Shown here piece after piece: positions 1 through 11,025 of a DNA stretch of 64,000 nt; the first letter of the stretch is position 1, and the number at the start of each line of letters is the position of its first letter. The translations under genes were made by a program, and so were the position numbers. This DNA is from Akebia trifoliata (Eukaryota; Streptophyta; Magnoliopsida; Ranunculales; Lardizabalaceae): NCBI GenBank assembly GCA_017979445.1, contig CM030713.1:26023163-26087162 (forward strand), in the 5' to 3' direction. A model generated the notes under the pieces. The model was not told the DNA's origin, made no database searches, and worked only from the letters and a program-made list of their open reading frames with translations.

Positions 1-135
1 TTAAAACAGAAGTCTCAAAAATAAAAAACTCCTTAAGAAAATATTACATGATTACCCTTTTCATATTCCATAAAAAATTTGAAACGGGGACCACCACAAC
101 TATGCGTAGCGCAATAGAATACAAGATATTTACAC

Positions 136-330
136 TAGTGGTGCAACTTGATCCAGTTCAAACCGAGAACCAAATCAGAGCGATAGCTTTGAGGTGGTTT
201 GGTTCGGTTTGGAACAAGTTGAGGTTTGGTTCTGGGTTACGAAAATAGAGAACAGATCAATTTGATTCGATTCTCGAATCAAGCTTTTATAGAGCTGAAC
301 CAAATTGAGAACCGAACCCTTATGCAATAA

Positions 331-362
<32 letters not shown>

Positions 363-694
363 TATATATATATGTATATAATAATTATTATGAATTATTT
401 TAAGAGTTATAACATAGATTAATGATCTTTATGGATAAATTAATGATTTTTTATGAAAAGATTAGTGATTTATTGTATGGAATTTTATGTTTATTTTTTC
501 ATTAAAAAATGTTTCTTACAATTTATAGAATATTGGCAACCCAGAGAATCGAACAGAACCAAACTGACTTTAGTTCGGTTTGGATTGGTTTGATTCCAAT
601 GGAATTTGATTCGGTTCTACTTCTTATTTAGTGGAACTGACCTACTTTGGTTCGATTCCAATTTGACCTCAAACTGAACCAAGTTGCACCCCTA
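136..694. mobile_element. hAT-type MITE, GTGCAAC family, copy 1
   Basis: Non-autonomous DNA transposon of 559 bp. Its ends are inverted (TAGTGGTGCAACTTG and CAAGTTGCACCCCTA) and it is flanked by a perfect 8-bp target duplication, ATTTACAC, at 128-135 and 695-702. Eight-bp duplications with TAGGGGTG-type ends are typical of hAT elements. The interior is full of CGGTTTGGTTC-like stretches and has a TA microsatellite; there is no transposase. Related copies lie at 27491-27984, 44688-45197 and, decayed, near 13445-13900. The perfect duplication suggests a fairly recent insertion. Confidence 0.88.
329..374. repeat. (TA)n microsatellite inside the hAT MITE
   Basis: Alternating TA for about 45 bp with two interruptions. 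The copy at 27491 has a shorter TA run at the same internal place, so the tract belongs to the element and has expanded here. Confidence 0.9.
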
Positions 695-702
695 ATTTAC
701 AC

Positions 703-1141
703 AACAGTTTTTAATTTCTGTGTGAACAATTTTATATCAGTAAAGAATTTCAAATGGCAGTTGAACAAACATAATTAGCAATAATCTTTCCACTACATAG
801 TACACATATATGTACAGCTTTGTACAAATTGTTGTGCTTAGGGAACATTGCACTAATGTTTCTTGGCAAAACACAAATGACCAGCTATACCAAAAACGAA
901 AAAAAAATAATAATAATAGGAGAAGTCCATCAGCATTCTCTCCATTTAGGTCACCTTCAGCAATCTATCTATTAATGTCTCCATTGGAATTTCAGACACT
1001 CTGACCAGCATATATTATGCGGCCACACCAGTCACATGAAAGAGTCAAAATCATTATCATCATCTTCACTTTATCCCAATTATAGGGTCCATGGCGTTTT
1101 TTCACACTTTAACACTATCTAGAGCTATATTTATAGGATCA
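703..1141. other. No gene; intergenic
   Basis: AT-rich DNA with no supported coding sequence. From about 1095 it enters a dispersed repeat (TTAACACTATCTAGAG-like) that returns near 2390 and 2720. Confidence 0.6.
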
Positions 1142-1470
1142 GGATCAAGAGCCAACTTGTTTTGTCTTATATGGATTATAAGTTTCGAAATGAGTTGATT
1201 TTAGGTGAGGATGATCTTTATGATGAGGAGATCATCCTCACCAAAAAACAGCTCATTTTAAAACTTCTAACCCTAGTTTACAAGTTGAGGAATCATAGAC
1301 CGTCAATTTCTTTGTAAATCACTTTTGATGGGGTTAGAAGTTTCAGAATGGGTTGATTTTTGGTGAGGTTGATCTCTGCACTGGAGACATCATCCTCAGT
1401 CCATTCTGAAACTTCTAACCCATAGAGGAAAAAACATGTTGGTCAAATAGTTGACTGTCGAACAAGATCC
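1142..1470. mobile_element. Multi-hairpin MITE, copy 1
   Basis: The outer ends are inverted (GGATCAAGAG at the left; CAAGATCC at the right), followed by an inverted TTGTTTTGTCTTATATGG-like block. Inside are two successive stem-loops, each built of a GTTGATTTTNGGTGAGGATGA-type arm and its complement (ATCATCCTCACC). Relatives with the same architecture are at 49769-50112 and inside 55564-55962. No coding capacity. The superfamily is unclear because no convincing target duplication was found here. Confidence 0.65.
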
Positions 1471-1594
1471 ATATCTGTAAGCAAAATAAATTAATACAAC
1501 ATTTAAAAATTGTAAAAGTGTAAAAATAAAACAAAAACAAAAATAAAAAACTATCAATGAATATTGAGGTCAATGGCGTGGATGAATATTTTTT

Positions 1595-2383
1595 TAGGGG
1601 TGCAACCCAGGCAATTAGGGTTGGTTTGCTTCGATTTTAGAGACAATCGGCTCAATTCTAGGTTGAAAATTTGAAGAATCGATTGATTCGGTTCGATTCA
1701 CAATTTAAGGGTGTCCCCTAGAACCAAACCAATATTTATAATATAAATAATATATACTTATATTACATTTAAATATAAGTAATTAAGTATTTACTACTAT
1801 ATAAAAAATAAAAATAAAAAACTCTTAGACTGAAATGATGATGGATACTCCACTGTCTCAACTATTCTATCCTAGATTTACACCACCACATTATATGCTT
1901 AAGTTATACTTCATTCCTTTGGTGGATATTTCTAGAATTCTAATTATACATTTACTCTAAATATTATTGAATGGATGCACAAAATTCATGCTTGTATACC
2001 CAAAATAGTTAAGATAAGACATTGTTTCCATCTATTGACGATGATGATCTGCAGTTGGACAACATCACTTTGACTTGCATAACCATCTTTCTTGTCATTT
2101 TAGGCTGTTGACAACCAGAAAGTATACAAGGTTTTATCCTTGAAGTCGAATGCAAATCAGAAGTGAACCAAATGTGTAGTCATTTGAAAGTTTATTAGGG
2201 CACTTGAAGCTCATTATTCAGAATACATAATTTGGTCATCCGAGAATCAAATCGAATTAAGGTCAGTTTGTATTGGTTCAATTCTAAAGTATGTTTGGAT
2301 CGATTTAGGTTCAGGATTTTTAGAATCGACTAAGTTCAATTCGATTCCAATACTTCCCCCAATCTAAACCGTGTGCACTCCTA
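1595..2383. mobile_element. Degenerate hAT-like element
   Basis: Ends TAGGGGTGCA (1595) and TGCACTCCTA (ending 2383) are inverted and resemble the GTGCAAC hAT family. The subterminal regions carry TCGGTTCGATTC-type repeats. No clear 8-bp duplication was found, so the element is old or composite. No transposase reading frame. Confidence 0.5.
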
Positions 2384-2508
2384 TTTTCACAATTTAACAT
2401 TATCTAGAGTTAAATTAATTAATACAATATTAAAATTTGTAGAAAGTGTGAAAAAAAACTATCAATAAATATTGAGTTCAGCGTGTGAATAAATATATTT
2501 TTTTTGAG

Positions 2509-2715
2509 TCATGATAATCTGATCACTCCACTTGGCAAACTCAATCAATTATCCAACGTGACAAGTCCGGGAACCTTAGAGTTGTGCTCCCTGAGATACA
2601 TTTTTTATGGGAAAGTGCAAGAGTATATCCTGAGGAGTACAAATCTACAATTCCCTAACTTGTCACGTTAGGGTAATAATTGAGTTTGTCACGTGCAATA
2701 GTTAGATTATCACGA
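2509..2715. mobile_element. Foldback MITE, TGATAATCT family, copy 1
   Basis: Almost the whole 207 bp folds on itself. TGATAATCTGATCA at the left mirrors the right-end AGATTATCACGA; inner blocks AACTCAAT and AACGTGACAAGT also recur in inverted order. A relative with the same TGATAATCT ends is at 51613-51762. The inner ACATTT-to-GGGAAAGTGCA region resembles the foldback at 50816-50972. Confidence 0.65.
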
Positions 2716-2819
2716 TTTTTTTTTTCTTTTACAATTTAACACTATAAGAGCTGTATCTAAAAGCGCAATTAATTAATACAACATCAAAATTTGTATTAGT
2801 TTAAAAAACTATTAATAAG

Positions 2820-4153
2820 ACATCAGGGTAAGAAATGGACTAAAATTACCAAACTTCAAATTTCTGAGCTTAAACTTAAAAAAAATTAGAATGACCCCAA
2901 CCACATGAAATGGAACATATATCCTGATTAGAAACCACATCCACTTGGGACTCTTTAAGCCATTCACCAAAACTACGATAGAAACCAAGAGATTCAACAA
3001 AATAATCGAAGTGAAATTCTCCTTTCACTATAACTACGACACTGTTCTTTTTTTTTTTTTTTTTTTTCTTATAAATAGCATTTCATTAATAACTACGACA
3101 CTGTGTGCCACTCGGAGCAGATAGAGCAAATAAAATAAAAATAAATCTTACAATTTCTCAGGAAAAAGTTACTATTCCCCCACTGCGAAGGAGAAACCAA
3201 AAAAAAAAACTACACTCTAAATGAAACGCTAGCAAGACATCTTGGCTTGTTCCACAGCTAAAACTTCCTAAATAAATAAATAAAAACCCATCTAAAGCTG
3301 TTTCAAGTCCTGAGATTTAACTAAGCATCCCCACGCCAAATCTTCGTGGTGGGTTAAAAATAAAAATAAAAAACTTAACCCCCCATATTTACCAGTCAAA
3401 CGGAAATCAAACATCGAACAGTTAAGTACGGAACAAAACTCTAAAAAACATTCGGAAGTACAGACAGCAATGTCGATAGCTGACGAAACCAAGCACAGTT
3501 CGATATCACGGAGATTAAATCAACCATTTTTCAAAAAAAAAAAAAATTGAGGTTCAAAAAACCCTTTCGCACCAACCACTGAGGTTGACGGGAAGATATG
3601 AGACTCGAAAGCGTGCAACCACGCAGAAACGGAACTTGGTGTGTGACCTATAGCTCTAAACTAAAGTGCTAAAAACTAGGTTCCTACATTGTAGCCTATA
3701 GTGGCCTAGAGCCCAACACCTGTTGATGTGACTCACTTACAGATCGACAAACAGTGAAACTGTAAAAAATTAAAATAAAAAATGATTAAAAAAAAAAAGT
3801 TGAGACTGATTTCCATGTTATTAAAAGCAAAGAGAGAAAAAGAACTTTAACTCACAGATTATATGAGAAGAAGAACCAACGGTTAAATCTTTAGGCACGT
3901 GAGAAGAAGAACCAACGGTTAAATCCTTAGGCACAGTTATTTAAGCTTTTTTTACTAAAATTTTACTATTTTAGTAATTTTATTGAATTTTAGCGTTGCC
4001 ACTAATGGAAACTTTTCTCCATTAGCACCAAAAACCAAAAAAAAAAAAAAAAAACAGAGATCTTTCAGACTTGATGGAACGGATGATCCTTCAAATATAT
4101 TTAGTAATTTATTTATATTAATCTCTATATCTATCAATCCATCATTTTCGTAC
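2820..4153 (-). other. Probable intron 1 of the ORP gene; no further exon seen
   Basis: The stretch begins at the GT of the donor at 4153-4152 (minus strand) and runs towards the window edge. I looked on the minus strand for the next conserved ORP segment, which continues the PH domain, and did not find it. Contents are A/T homopolymers (3043-3067, 4037-4054) and AT-rich DNA. Either the intron extends past position 1 or the gene is truncated. Confidence 0.5.
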
Positions 4154-4537
4154 CTTAAGATGAACGAATCCAACTGTTTTCTGTTCCTTTCTTCTTCCTC
4201 CACTATCGAGACGCGAGAGTCGATCAGACGAAACGTTTCCAATCACACGGACCTCATCACTTTTCGTTAATAAACTAATATTCTCTGATCTTCGAATCTT
4301 AGAGTAAGAAACAACACCGTTTCTCAACAGAAACCATCGAGATCTCCATCCTTTACCGTAATTCGTCCATTTGTATAGAACTCCAGCGACATTGACGTCA
4401 GATCCCGATTCTCTACCGGCATTGCCGTCAGAACCGCCGGAAATAGCAGTAGGAAATCCATTCATGTTTGAAGAAATCTCTGGTGATCGATCTTCCATTC
4501 CAGAGCTCTCGAGCGAGATGCAGCACAATGGATGCAT
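4154..4537 (-). CDS. ORP2A: Oxysterol-binding protein-related protein, first coding exon (partial; PH domain start)
   Basis: Plant ORPs are lipid-transfer proteins that bind sterols or phosphoinositides at membrane contacts; they usually have an N-terminal PH domain and a C-terminal ORD domain with an EQVSHHPP motif. This exon encodes 128 residues from ATG at 4537. It begins MHPLCC, a start I associate with this ORP group, then a Ser/Gly-rich linker (about 8-48), then the PH domain from residue 51 with [19 protein letters not shown] and SYSKIRR. The exon ends after TVGFVHLK at 4154 with donor AAG|GTACGA, a phase-0 intron, where family members continue without a break. The open frame extends upstream in phase to an ATG at 4708, but that part is AT-rich and unlike the family, so MHPLCC is preferred. 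No ORD domain lies in the window. ORP1C- and ORP2A-type proteins are hard to separate on this exon; the symbol rests partly on neighbouring LPPB. Confidence 0.8.
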
Positions 4538-4773
4538 TTCCTTTACTCGCATTCCGAATTCGATGATCGAATCTCTCAAATCTCCATTAAAGCTTCTCTG
4601 CAACAAAGAATCAAAATCAAATCTGAAGAGAGAGAGAGATCTGTAGATTTTAGGGTTTTTTAGGAGAAAAAACAGTGAAACCTGAGACGCTTTGGCAAGA
4701 ATCTTCAACCGCCATTAAAGGATTTGAAAGAGTGAGAGTTGTGGTTTGATAACTCTTTTAAGTAATAAATATC
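4538..4773 (-). promoter_or_regulatory. ORP 5' leader with upstream ATGs, possible leader intron and TATA-like box
   Basis: Reading the minus strand, a TATA-like ATTTATTACT lies at 4773-4764. A possible 84-bp leader intron runs from GT at 4681 (CTCAG|GTTTC) to TTGCAG ending at 4598. If it is removed, an ATGGCGG start at about 4717 opens a 14-codon upstream ORF. Two further ATGs occur before the main start: one followed almost at once by TGA, and one in another frame overlapping the main ORF. Such upstream ORFs often lower translation of the main frame. Splice sites and TATA are inferred from consensus only. Confidence 0.4.
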
Positions 4774-5776
4774 TCACGAGATTTTTACAATTTATCTGGA
4801 AATTCTCGTTTAGGCATTAAATACTCTTACAAACGATTGCGAAGAGAAGTGTGCTTTAGTCATCAATATAATCTTCGGCGGGAAATATTACATCTCGAGT
4901 TCTTGTTTTCATCCCTTAAATTCCTTCGATGACGAAACTACCCTTCAAAGATGTATTCTTGGTGGAAGATTGCGGAAGGAGAGAGAACGCTAACGCTCAA
5001 TGGCGCAGGGGAGACTGAGGAGAGATGCGTCATTTTCATGACACGTGTGACACATGTGGTGCAGGATCGACCACCCACGCTTGGATATTGCCTTTATTTT
5101 ACTTTGAACACTGATAACCAGACGAAAAAAAAAAAAAAAAAAAATGAACACCAAAAAATTCCTCAAGATACACATGGAAAAATCTATGGTTGTGCACATT
5201 CCACGTCAGTTGAGTATGTTTTTTTGTGAGTCATGTTATCACGACTCTTTTTTTTTTTTTAAAGGAAAAAATTAATTACTTTTATTGGGGAAATACGTGC
5301 TATCTACGTTCTGGAGCGCGAGTCCCAAGTGTACTACTCCGCAATCAATCCACATGGCCAATAACGTTAAAAAAATTCGTCGATTTTACGAAAATGCCCT
5401 TCAGATGTTTTTGACTGATCGGTTAACCGTGTTTGAGAAGTGAGAACCTACTGATCCGACCCATTGCATGCCGGGTTTAGTTCAGCCCTAACCCGGTCCA
5501 TAAGAGGCGGATCCTCTACCTTAGAACAACCCTACACCACTATCAGGTCTCAAGTCCTAACCCAATACTACTAGGGTTGGGTCAGGCTCGTGTCAAATAA
5601 AAATGATTGAAATTTTGAATATAACATTTTTAAAGAAAATAAAACTGTACTTTCTAAATGTTTATTTTTGTGTGAAAATTATTCGATCAAATTTAAAATT
5701 TATGTCTTAGTTAATCTTTAATGGTTATTTAGGATATATCTTATGTTTAATTAATTTTGATATAAAACCATGCATC
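4774..5776. other. Upstream of ORP; no gene
   Basis: Promoter-side intergenic DNA. There is a poly-A run near 5125-5144 and a T run near 5249-5260. A stretch at about 5165-5215 resembles the ATCTATGGTT...CCACGTCA block of the foldback elements near 14270 and 50910. Nothing coding is supported. Confidence 0.5.
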
Positions 5777-5900
5777 AAAGGATATGTTAGGTTGTGAGTT
5801 CGATACCTAGTATGAGCGAAGGAAGGACCCATATGCCTTGACTCCGACCTAGCTTTTCTGATCTCCTTAGTCAGACGTAAGTTCTGACACACCCATTATC
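5777..5900 (+). mobile_element. SINE fragment, tRNA-derived (Au-like), internally deleted
   Basis: GAGTTCGATACCTAGTATGA matches an RNA polymerase III B box (GTTCGANNCC) and its downstream sequence, followed by GGACCCATATGCCT and GACGTAAGTTCTGACACACC. These blocks align in order with the fuller SINE at 19412-19690, but the middle (CCCTCGGGGTCACCTG region) and the A box are missing. Confidence 0.7.
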
Positions 5901-7314
5901 AAATGAAAAAGTAAATACTAGAAATATATCTGTAAAATATAGTTAAGTTCCAATCAAGTCAAGTTGGACACTATTAAACTTTGGCACAACCGAGATTCAA
6001 TCCATTAAATTACTTAATCCCAACCTTATCTTTATGAGTTCAATGTTAATGCCCTAACCTTTAATATTTTCAAGTAGGCTAGGTTAGTGGGTGAGTAGAC
6101 TTGATTGCAAACCCCAGGTGTGCTAAGTAGTGAGGATTGAAAACAAGACAACGTAGGGTACATGTCTTACAGAACTAGGTAAGAGCTGGAATGATATAGG
6201 ATTTGCATCTTCATGATCCACGTGATATGAGGAGGCATATTTGTTGTCATCTTATACTCATGGCTTCAAATCTCGTCCAAGGCATCTCGATTTCATTAAC
6301 AATGATATAGATATGTGTCTCAATATTCACATCATCTTGCAAGATAAACAAGATATATTGGACTATATTTTGAAAATCTCGACGAAATCAATTAGAATTT
6401 TATAAATATTGATTAAAATAATTAATTAATTTTTTAATTTAAGTATTATATATATATAATATGATTTTATAACTAAGCAATTCTAATCTAACTTGTTTTA
6501 TTAAAAAATTGTAATTATTTTAATTTAAATATATGTAAATCAATCATTAAAAATCAAGCCCAATGGTTTGTCTTGTTCAAGATGAGTTGACTCATCCAAG
6601 ATAACTTGGTCTAGTCCATGGACGAGATGAGACGTCAAACCAAGTTTTGAAACCATGTTTTGTATCCCAAACTAAGAATGTTTGCCATACAATTTGATGG
6701 CTCAACATAAAAAAAATTAACTTGCATGAAGATTTTTATTCATTGATTCAACCCTAGGAAAATCCAATATTAGGATGATGTGTCCACGAATAAAATGATT
6801 GAATTCAATGATTAAAAATAGTTTATGTGAACTCCCAATTCGATTTATCTTCTGCTTCCTTGAACTTTTCCTATTGATGGTACTTTATTTATATTTATTT
6901 TTTTTATTTTTTTCTCTCAGAAATCTTGTAATTATAATTCGATGATCAAATTAATCTCAATTTTATAAAATATAAAGATGTTTTTAAATGTAATTACACT
7001 TTGTTTGTAGTCAATTTATAAGATTTCCAATTTTCACAAGCGTACGTCTCAAATATTCACAAACGTTTGTAGCTCATGTAATTTTTTCTTGCTCCTACAT
7101 TCAAATAAATTGATATCAATTCGATTTGTAGAATCACCAATTTGTAGATCAAATATTTATTTGTAAGATGTGGACCCAAAAGAGTCTCGTGTAAAGCCTA
7201 CATGGTCTTGCTGTGCATGCACGCTCAATGTACAAAATTTACTCAAAAAAGAGTAGACCCCATTAACCCAAACAAATGGAGCAGAAAGAAAGTAGGTTGA
7301 TTTGAATAAGATCG
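5901..7314. other. No gene; AT-rich intergenic
   Basis: No supported coding sequence. About 6270-6660 contains CTCGTCCAAGG and GACGAGATGAGACG blocks recalling the repeat at 56030-56260, probably an old TIR element. The rest is AT-rich with no structure I can name. Confidence 0.5.
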
Positions 7315-7419
7315 GTGTCTACATGATACGTTTTGGTTGGAGTTTCTAACCATGTTGTTTTATACATCACACACGGCCCCATGTATCTAATCTCCAACGA
7401 AAATGTGTCATGTAGACAC
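7315..7419. repeat. Hairpin with 28-bp arms
   Basis: Arms at 7315-7342 (GTGTCTACATGATACG...) and 7392-7419 are complementary at 25 of 28 positions across a 49-base loop region. It could be a small foldback MITE or a precursor-like hairpin; no flanking duplication was identified. No homology to a known miRNA is claimed. Confidence 0.65.
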
Positions 7420-7778
7420 CACATGTTGCTATAGGAACGAGACACCACAATGGATCATAACTCTTAGAATAAAGTGGGAAAAAGATGAATAACCTCATTT
7501 GCGTGGTTGTTTGTTGCTCATATAAAATTTAATAACCTTATTTGCGAAAAATTCGAATATTGAAAATTTTGTAGAAACTCTTTCAAAAATCCCAATTATT
7601 TATAATCATAAAAAATAAAAGTAAAAAATTGATAACAAGACTTAGGTTTGGAAGAAAGTTGGGTTGTATTGTTTTGAATCTTAGGTCAAAATCAGTGTGA
7701 CCAAAAATTTCCATTAGTCAATACTCACTAACAATTTTACCTAAAAGAAGGTCACCCCTCAAAAAGGATGATTTAGAC
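7420..7778. other. No gene; intergenic
   Basis: AT-rich, nothing recognised apart from the 8-bp duplication ATTTAGAC at 7771-7778 that belongs to the next element. Confidence 0.5.
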
Positions 7779-8323
7779 TAAGGGTGTCAATGGGTTGGTT
7801 CCGTTTGGTTCCTATGAAAATTAGAACCACAACGGTTTTGGTTCCGATTCCGATTTTAAAATAAATAAAATTGGAACCACCAAATATCACGAGTACTCGT
7901 CGATTTCGATTCTTAAGAATTAAATGAGAAAAAATATTAGAATTCCTTTTGAAAAATAACATATTATATGTGAAGTGTCAACTTAATAATAATTTCTTCC
8001 ACCAAAAAGATAATTTAATGACTTTTATTTTCAAAAATTAAAATGCATCTATTTTACAAGTAATAAATTTTAGAAGAAATGATTCATTTTAATATCTAAT
8101 ATTTAATTTTAAAATATAAAAAACCTTCAATCATGTATAATGTAAAATTAAATGACAAAATAAATCAATTCTTGGTAGCCATTAGATAGAACCTAATGGT
8201 TCCAATTTCTATCGGTTCAGTTCCATATTAGACCCGACTCTAATCAATTCCATTAAAAAGAGAATTGGAATCAGGATTTTCGATTTTAGTTTCGAGTAAA
8301 TGGGTACCCATTGAACACCCCTA
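7779..8323. mobile_element. hAT-type MITE, GTGTCAATGGG type
   Basis: 545-bp element with inverted ends TAAGGGTGTCAATGGG and CCCATTGAACACCCCTA and a perfect 8-bp target duplication ATTTAGAC at 7771-7778 and 8324-8331. Subterminal GGTTCCGATTCC-type repeats resemble those of the GTGCAAC family, but the ends differ, so it is a sister family. Non-autonomous. Confidence 0.88.
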
Positions 8324-8331
8324 ATTTAGAC

Positions 8332-8691
8332 ATACACTTATGAATATTTGAGTTACATGTGTTTTCCATTTGATGACTTACTCCTTGACCTTGTTCTATC
8401 ATATAAGACTAAAGAAAACGATCTGAACACACTTGTCTTCAACCTCTGACACAAAAGAATTTTCATTTTTTTTCTCCTCAAAACCAATTGTTTACTATCT
8501 TTATGATTTTTCTTTCTTTTTCTCATCTTCAACCTTAAGATTCTAATGTTGTTGTGAGATGTCTAGTATTCTTGAGTTGGGTTTGGGCTTCAAGAGGCTA
8601 ATAAAAAATAAAGGATCATTTTTCTATTGGTTAAGCGATTGGCTTGAAGGCCTCGTGTTCTGAGGTAGTGCCCCTCAGGAGAAAATTCCTA
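8332..8691. other. No gene; intergenic
   Basis: Nothing coding or structured recognised. Confidence 0.5.
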
Positions 8692-8710
8692 AACACACAC
8701 ACACACACAC

Positions 8711-8803
<93 letters not shown>
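8692..8803. repeat. Compound (CA)n(TA)n microsatellite
   Basis: About 30 bp of CA repeats with one interruption, followed by about 80 bp of uninterrupted TA repeats. Likely highly length-variable. The open reading frame across it is a repeat artefact. Confidence 0.97.
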
Positions 8804-8805
<2 letters not shown>

Positions 8806-9129
8806 TTTTTTTTATAGTTTAAGGGGTTGGCTTTTAAGTGATAGGTCATGAACTACCTTCAAATGAAATTTCAAAAATAGCAAAAGTAATATTATTATCA
8901 TATATACAACTGGAAAATTTTGTGCAATTGCTTTAAAGTTGAAACATAAGTCATCCCTAATCCCTAAATTAAATAATAATAAAAATAACAACAATTTTGT
9001 GGATTATTAGTTTGAAAATATTAAAAAAAAAGGTTTGAATTCTTGAACTTCTCCTATACTGTTTTTTACTGTATGCCTAATAGCTGACTGTTCCTGGGGT
9101 ACAAAAAAATCAAGGCATAAAAACTTGAA
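8804..9129. other. No gene; intergenic
   Basis: AT-rich; nothing recognised. Confidence 0.5.
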
Positions 9130-9318
9130 GGCAAAGTACCCTAAACATAGTTTGACCATATTTATTAAACCAACTACCAAGAAATATCTTTTTCAACTTA
9201 TCTTAGGAAGTAAGGGAAAGAAATTGAGTACAGAAAATCAACTCATTAAAGATAAGATTGAGGCAAAGTACCGAAAACATAATTTGACAATATTTATTAA
9301 ACCAACTACCAAGAAGAA
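9130..9318. repeat. Tandem duplication of about 58 bp, period about 131
   Basis: GGCAAAGTACCCTAAACATA...ACCAACTACCAAGAA at about 9130-9183 recurs at about 9260-9315 as GGCAAAGTACCGAAAACATA..., with few mismatches. The short open frame across it is not a recognised protein. Confidence 0.75.
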
Positions 9319-9395
9319 AGGGAAAGAAACATAGAAGCATATTGTACATAAGTTGGTGTATGTCTGCCTCCATTGAGGTTGAATTGATGAACCAA

Positions 9396-9399
9396 TCTC

Positions 9400-9432
<33 letters not shown>
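9396..9432. repeat. (CT)n(CA)n microsatellite
   Basis: About ten CT units run directly into CA units with one CG interruption. Confidence 0.93.
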
Positions 9433-9433
<1 letters not shown>

Positions 9434-9480
9434 TCTTAGGTAAGTGAGTAGCAAACCACAGTGACTTTCATTAGGTTCAA

Positions 9481-9710
9481 CACTACGTAAAAATTGAAAA
9501 ATTCAGCAAGAAAAATTGATGGCCGCCCATGGATTTTAAAAACTGAATTTTGACGGTGTAGGACCGTCAAAATCCCTGATGTTTCTAGATTTGATGGCTT
9601 AGAGCTGTTGAATTTCTCCCATCCTTTATTAATTTGACAGTTTTGACTTGTTTTAACCGTTAAAATTCGACCCCTTGATCTGTCAAATTTAGAATTTTTT
9701 CACATTGTAC
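9481..9710 (+). mobile_element. CACTA transposon terminus with subterminal repeats
   Basis: Begins CACTACGTAAAAATTG, close to the CACTA-superfamily end, and is followed by short inverted motifs such as GACGGTGTAGGACCGTC and repeated TTTGACGG/CCGTCAAA blocks, the usual layout of CACTA subterminal regions. A reverse-oriented relative is at 53035-53222. Only one end is visible; the rest is lost or unrecognised. Confidence 0.6.
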
Positions 9711-9845
9711 AACCCCTTGCATAATGCAAGATTAGATTTACCCTCACTCACTCACACATACAAACACATACTGACGCAAGTGAGTAACAAACCAGTCACT
9801 AACCATCAACACTGAATTATTGATCAAAGTCCCGTTTTTAGGGTA

Positions 9846-10195
9846 CTTTAGAAATACTGCCCCCCACCCACCCACCCCCCCTGGTTAAATTGGTGACATT
9901 ACGTTCACCCCCTTGCAAAATGCAAGATTAGATTTACCATCCTTGATTGTGATTTGAGGTTATTTTTTCTTGATGATTTAACAGTAAAAATTTGTTTTTA
10001 TTCAAATTTTGATTTAGTAATATAAATATTTAAAGAGATCTTTTTTTTTTTTTTTTAATAAAAAATCAAATTTTCACAATTAAATCATCAAGAAAATGCA
10101 ACCTTGACTTAGGTCAAGGGGGGTAAACCTAGTTTTTCATTTTTGCAAGAGGGTAAGGCTAATATCACCAATCTAATAGAGGGTATTTCTAAATT
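9846..10195. mobile_element. Foldback MITE, about 350 bp
   Basis: Left end TTTAGAAATACTGCC mirrors right end GGGTATTTCTAAA. Further inverted blocks match: AATTGGTGACATTA with TAATATCACCAAT, CCCCCTTGCAAAA with TTTTGCAAGAGGG, and CTTGATGATTTAA with TTAAATCATCAAG. The centre is AT-rich. No coding sequence. Confidence 0.72.
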
Positions 10196-11025
10196 ACAAT
10201 TTTTTTAAAAAGTGATAAAAAAAAACGACCGTACATTAGCCGAACTGATTTTATTAAAAAATTCGATTGAAGCGAGTCTGACCACAGGTTCGATCCGGAT
10301 TTTAAAACTCCCATCTAAAGTTTAAAAAAAAAAAAAAAAAGGGATTTAATTACGTAGGTTCGGTGCCAAACCCCTACCAGCACATAAAAAAATCAGAATG
10401 AATCGAAAACATGGAATTAAATTGAAATAGGGAAATTATTACAAGTATTGCATAATAATAATAATGAGGACTACTTAGATCTGTCAAAAAAAAAAATCCA
10501 AAAAGTGAAAAAAATATATATATATATTAATTTTGTGTATCTCATGGACCCACTGTCACATGTCACTGCCCTTTATAAAAAGAAAAAGGAAAAAAAAAAA
10601 TAGAGAGAGAGAAGCTTAGAGGGTGTTTGCAGGTGATGATAGTGGTGGGGGATCACAACCCATGTGTTGAAGTCTAGAAGGAAGGAAGACTTAAACACAA
10701 GATATGATGTAACCACACATCAACTAAATTGTAATATTCTATTCTTTTGCGACAAGGTCTTACCTTAATGAGGAATTACGTCTGTATCGCTTTGGTTAGC
10801 TTTGGTTATCTCTCTCACAAGCCTTCTAAAAGTAGATGCAGACAAAGTTCTTCATGGGTTTCAGTTTTGCCAGCTTTTGCAGCTTATAGTATAGGCAACA
10901 TTATTTCCAAGGGTTATGGCATCTAACATTATATATTATATATTAGATAATATAAGTTGGTGGTAAGAAAATGATGCGCTCTCAAATGGGTTTATGAGTT
11001 AGCTTTCCTAGTAAAAAAAAGCCTA
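10196..11025. other. No gene; intergenic
   Basis: Contains A/T homopolymers (10035-10056, 10324-10340) and a purine-rich tract near 10580-10620. Nothing coding is supported. Confidence 0.5.

Larger units (their letters stand above)
1478..2820. repeat. Dispersed direct repeat, three partial copies (1478-1594, 2384-2505, 2716-2820)
   Basis: Three stretches share an order of short blocks: TTAACACTATCTAGAG-like, TTAATTAATACAACAT-like, a block resembling AAAATTTGTA, and ACTATCAATAAATATTGAG. The first is split by the element at 1142-1470, the first and second are separated by the element at 1595-2383, and the second and third by the foldback at 2509-2715. This looks like one old AT-rich repeat, locally duplicated and then invaded. 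Confidence 0.5.

Noticed and set aside
3955..4646. Open frames at 3955-4242, 3983-4270 and 4371-4646
   Set aside because: They run through a poly-A/T tract or are antisense to the ORP exon; no protein similarity.
8631..8849. 72-codon frame with a long Tyr-Ile repeat
   Set aside because: Translation of the (TA)n microsatellite.
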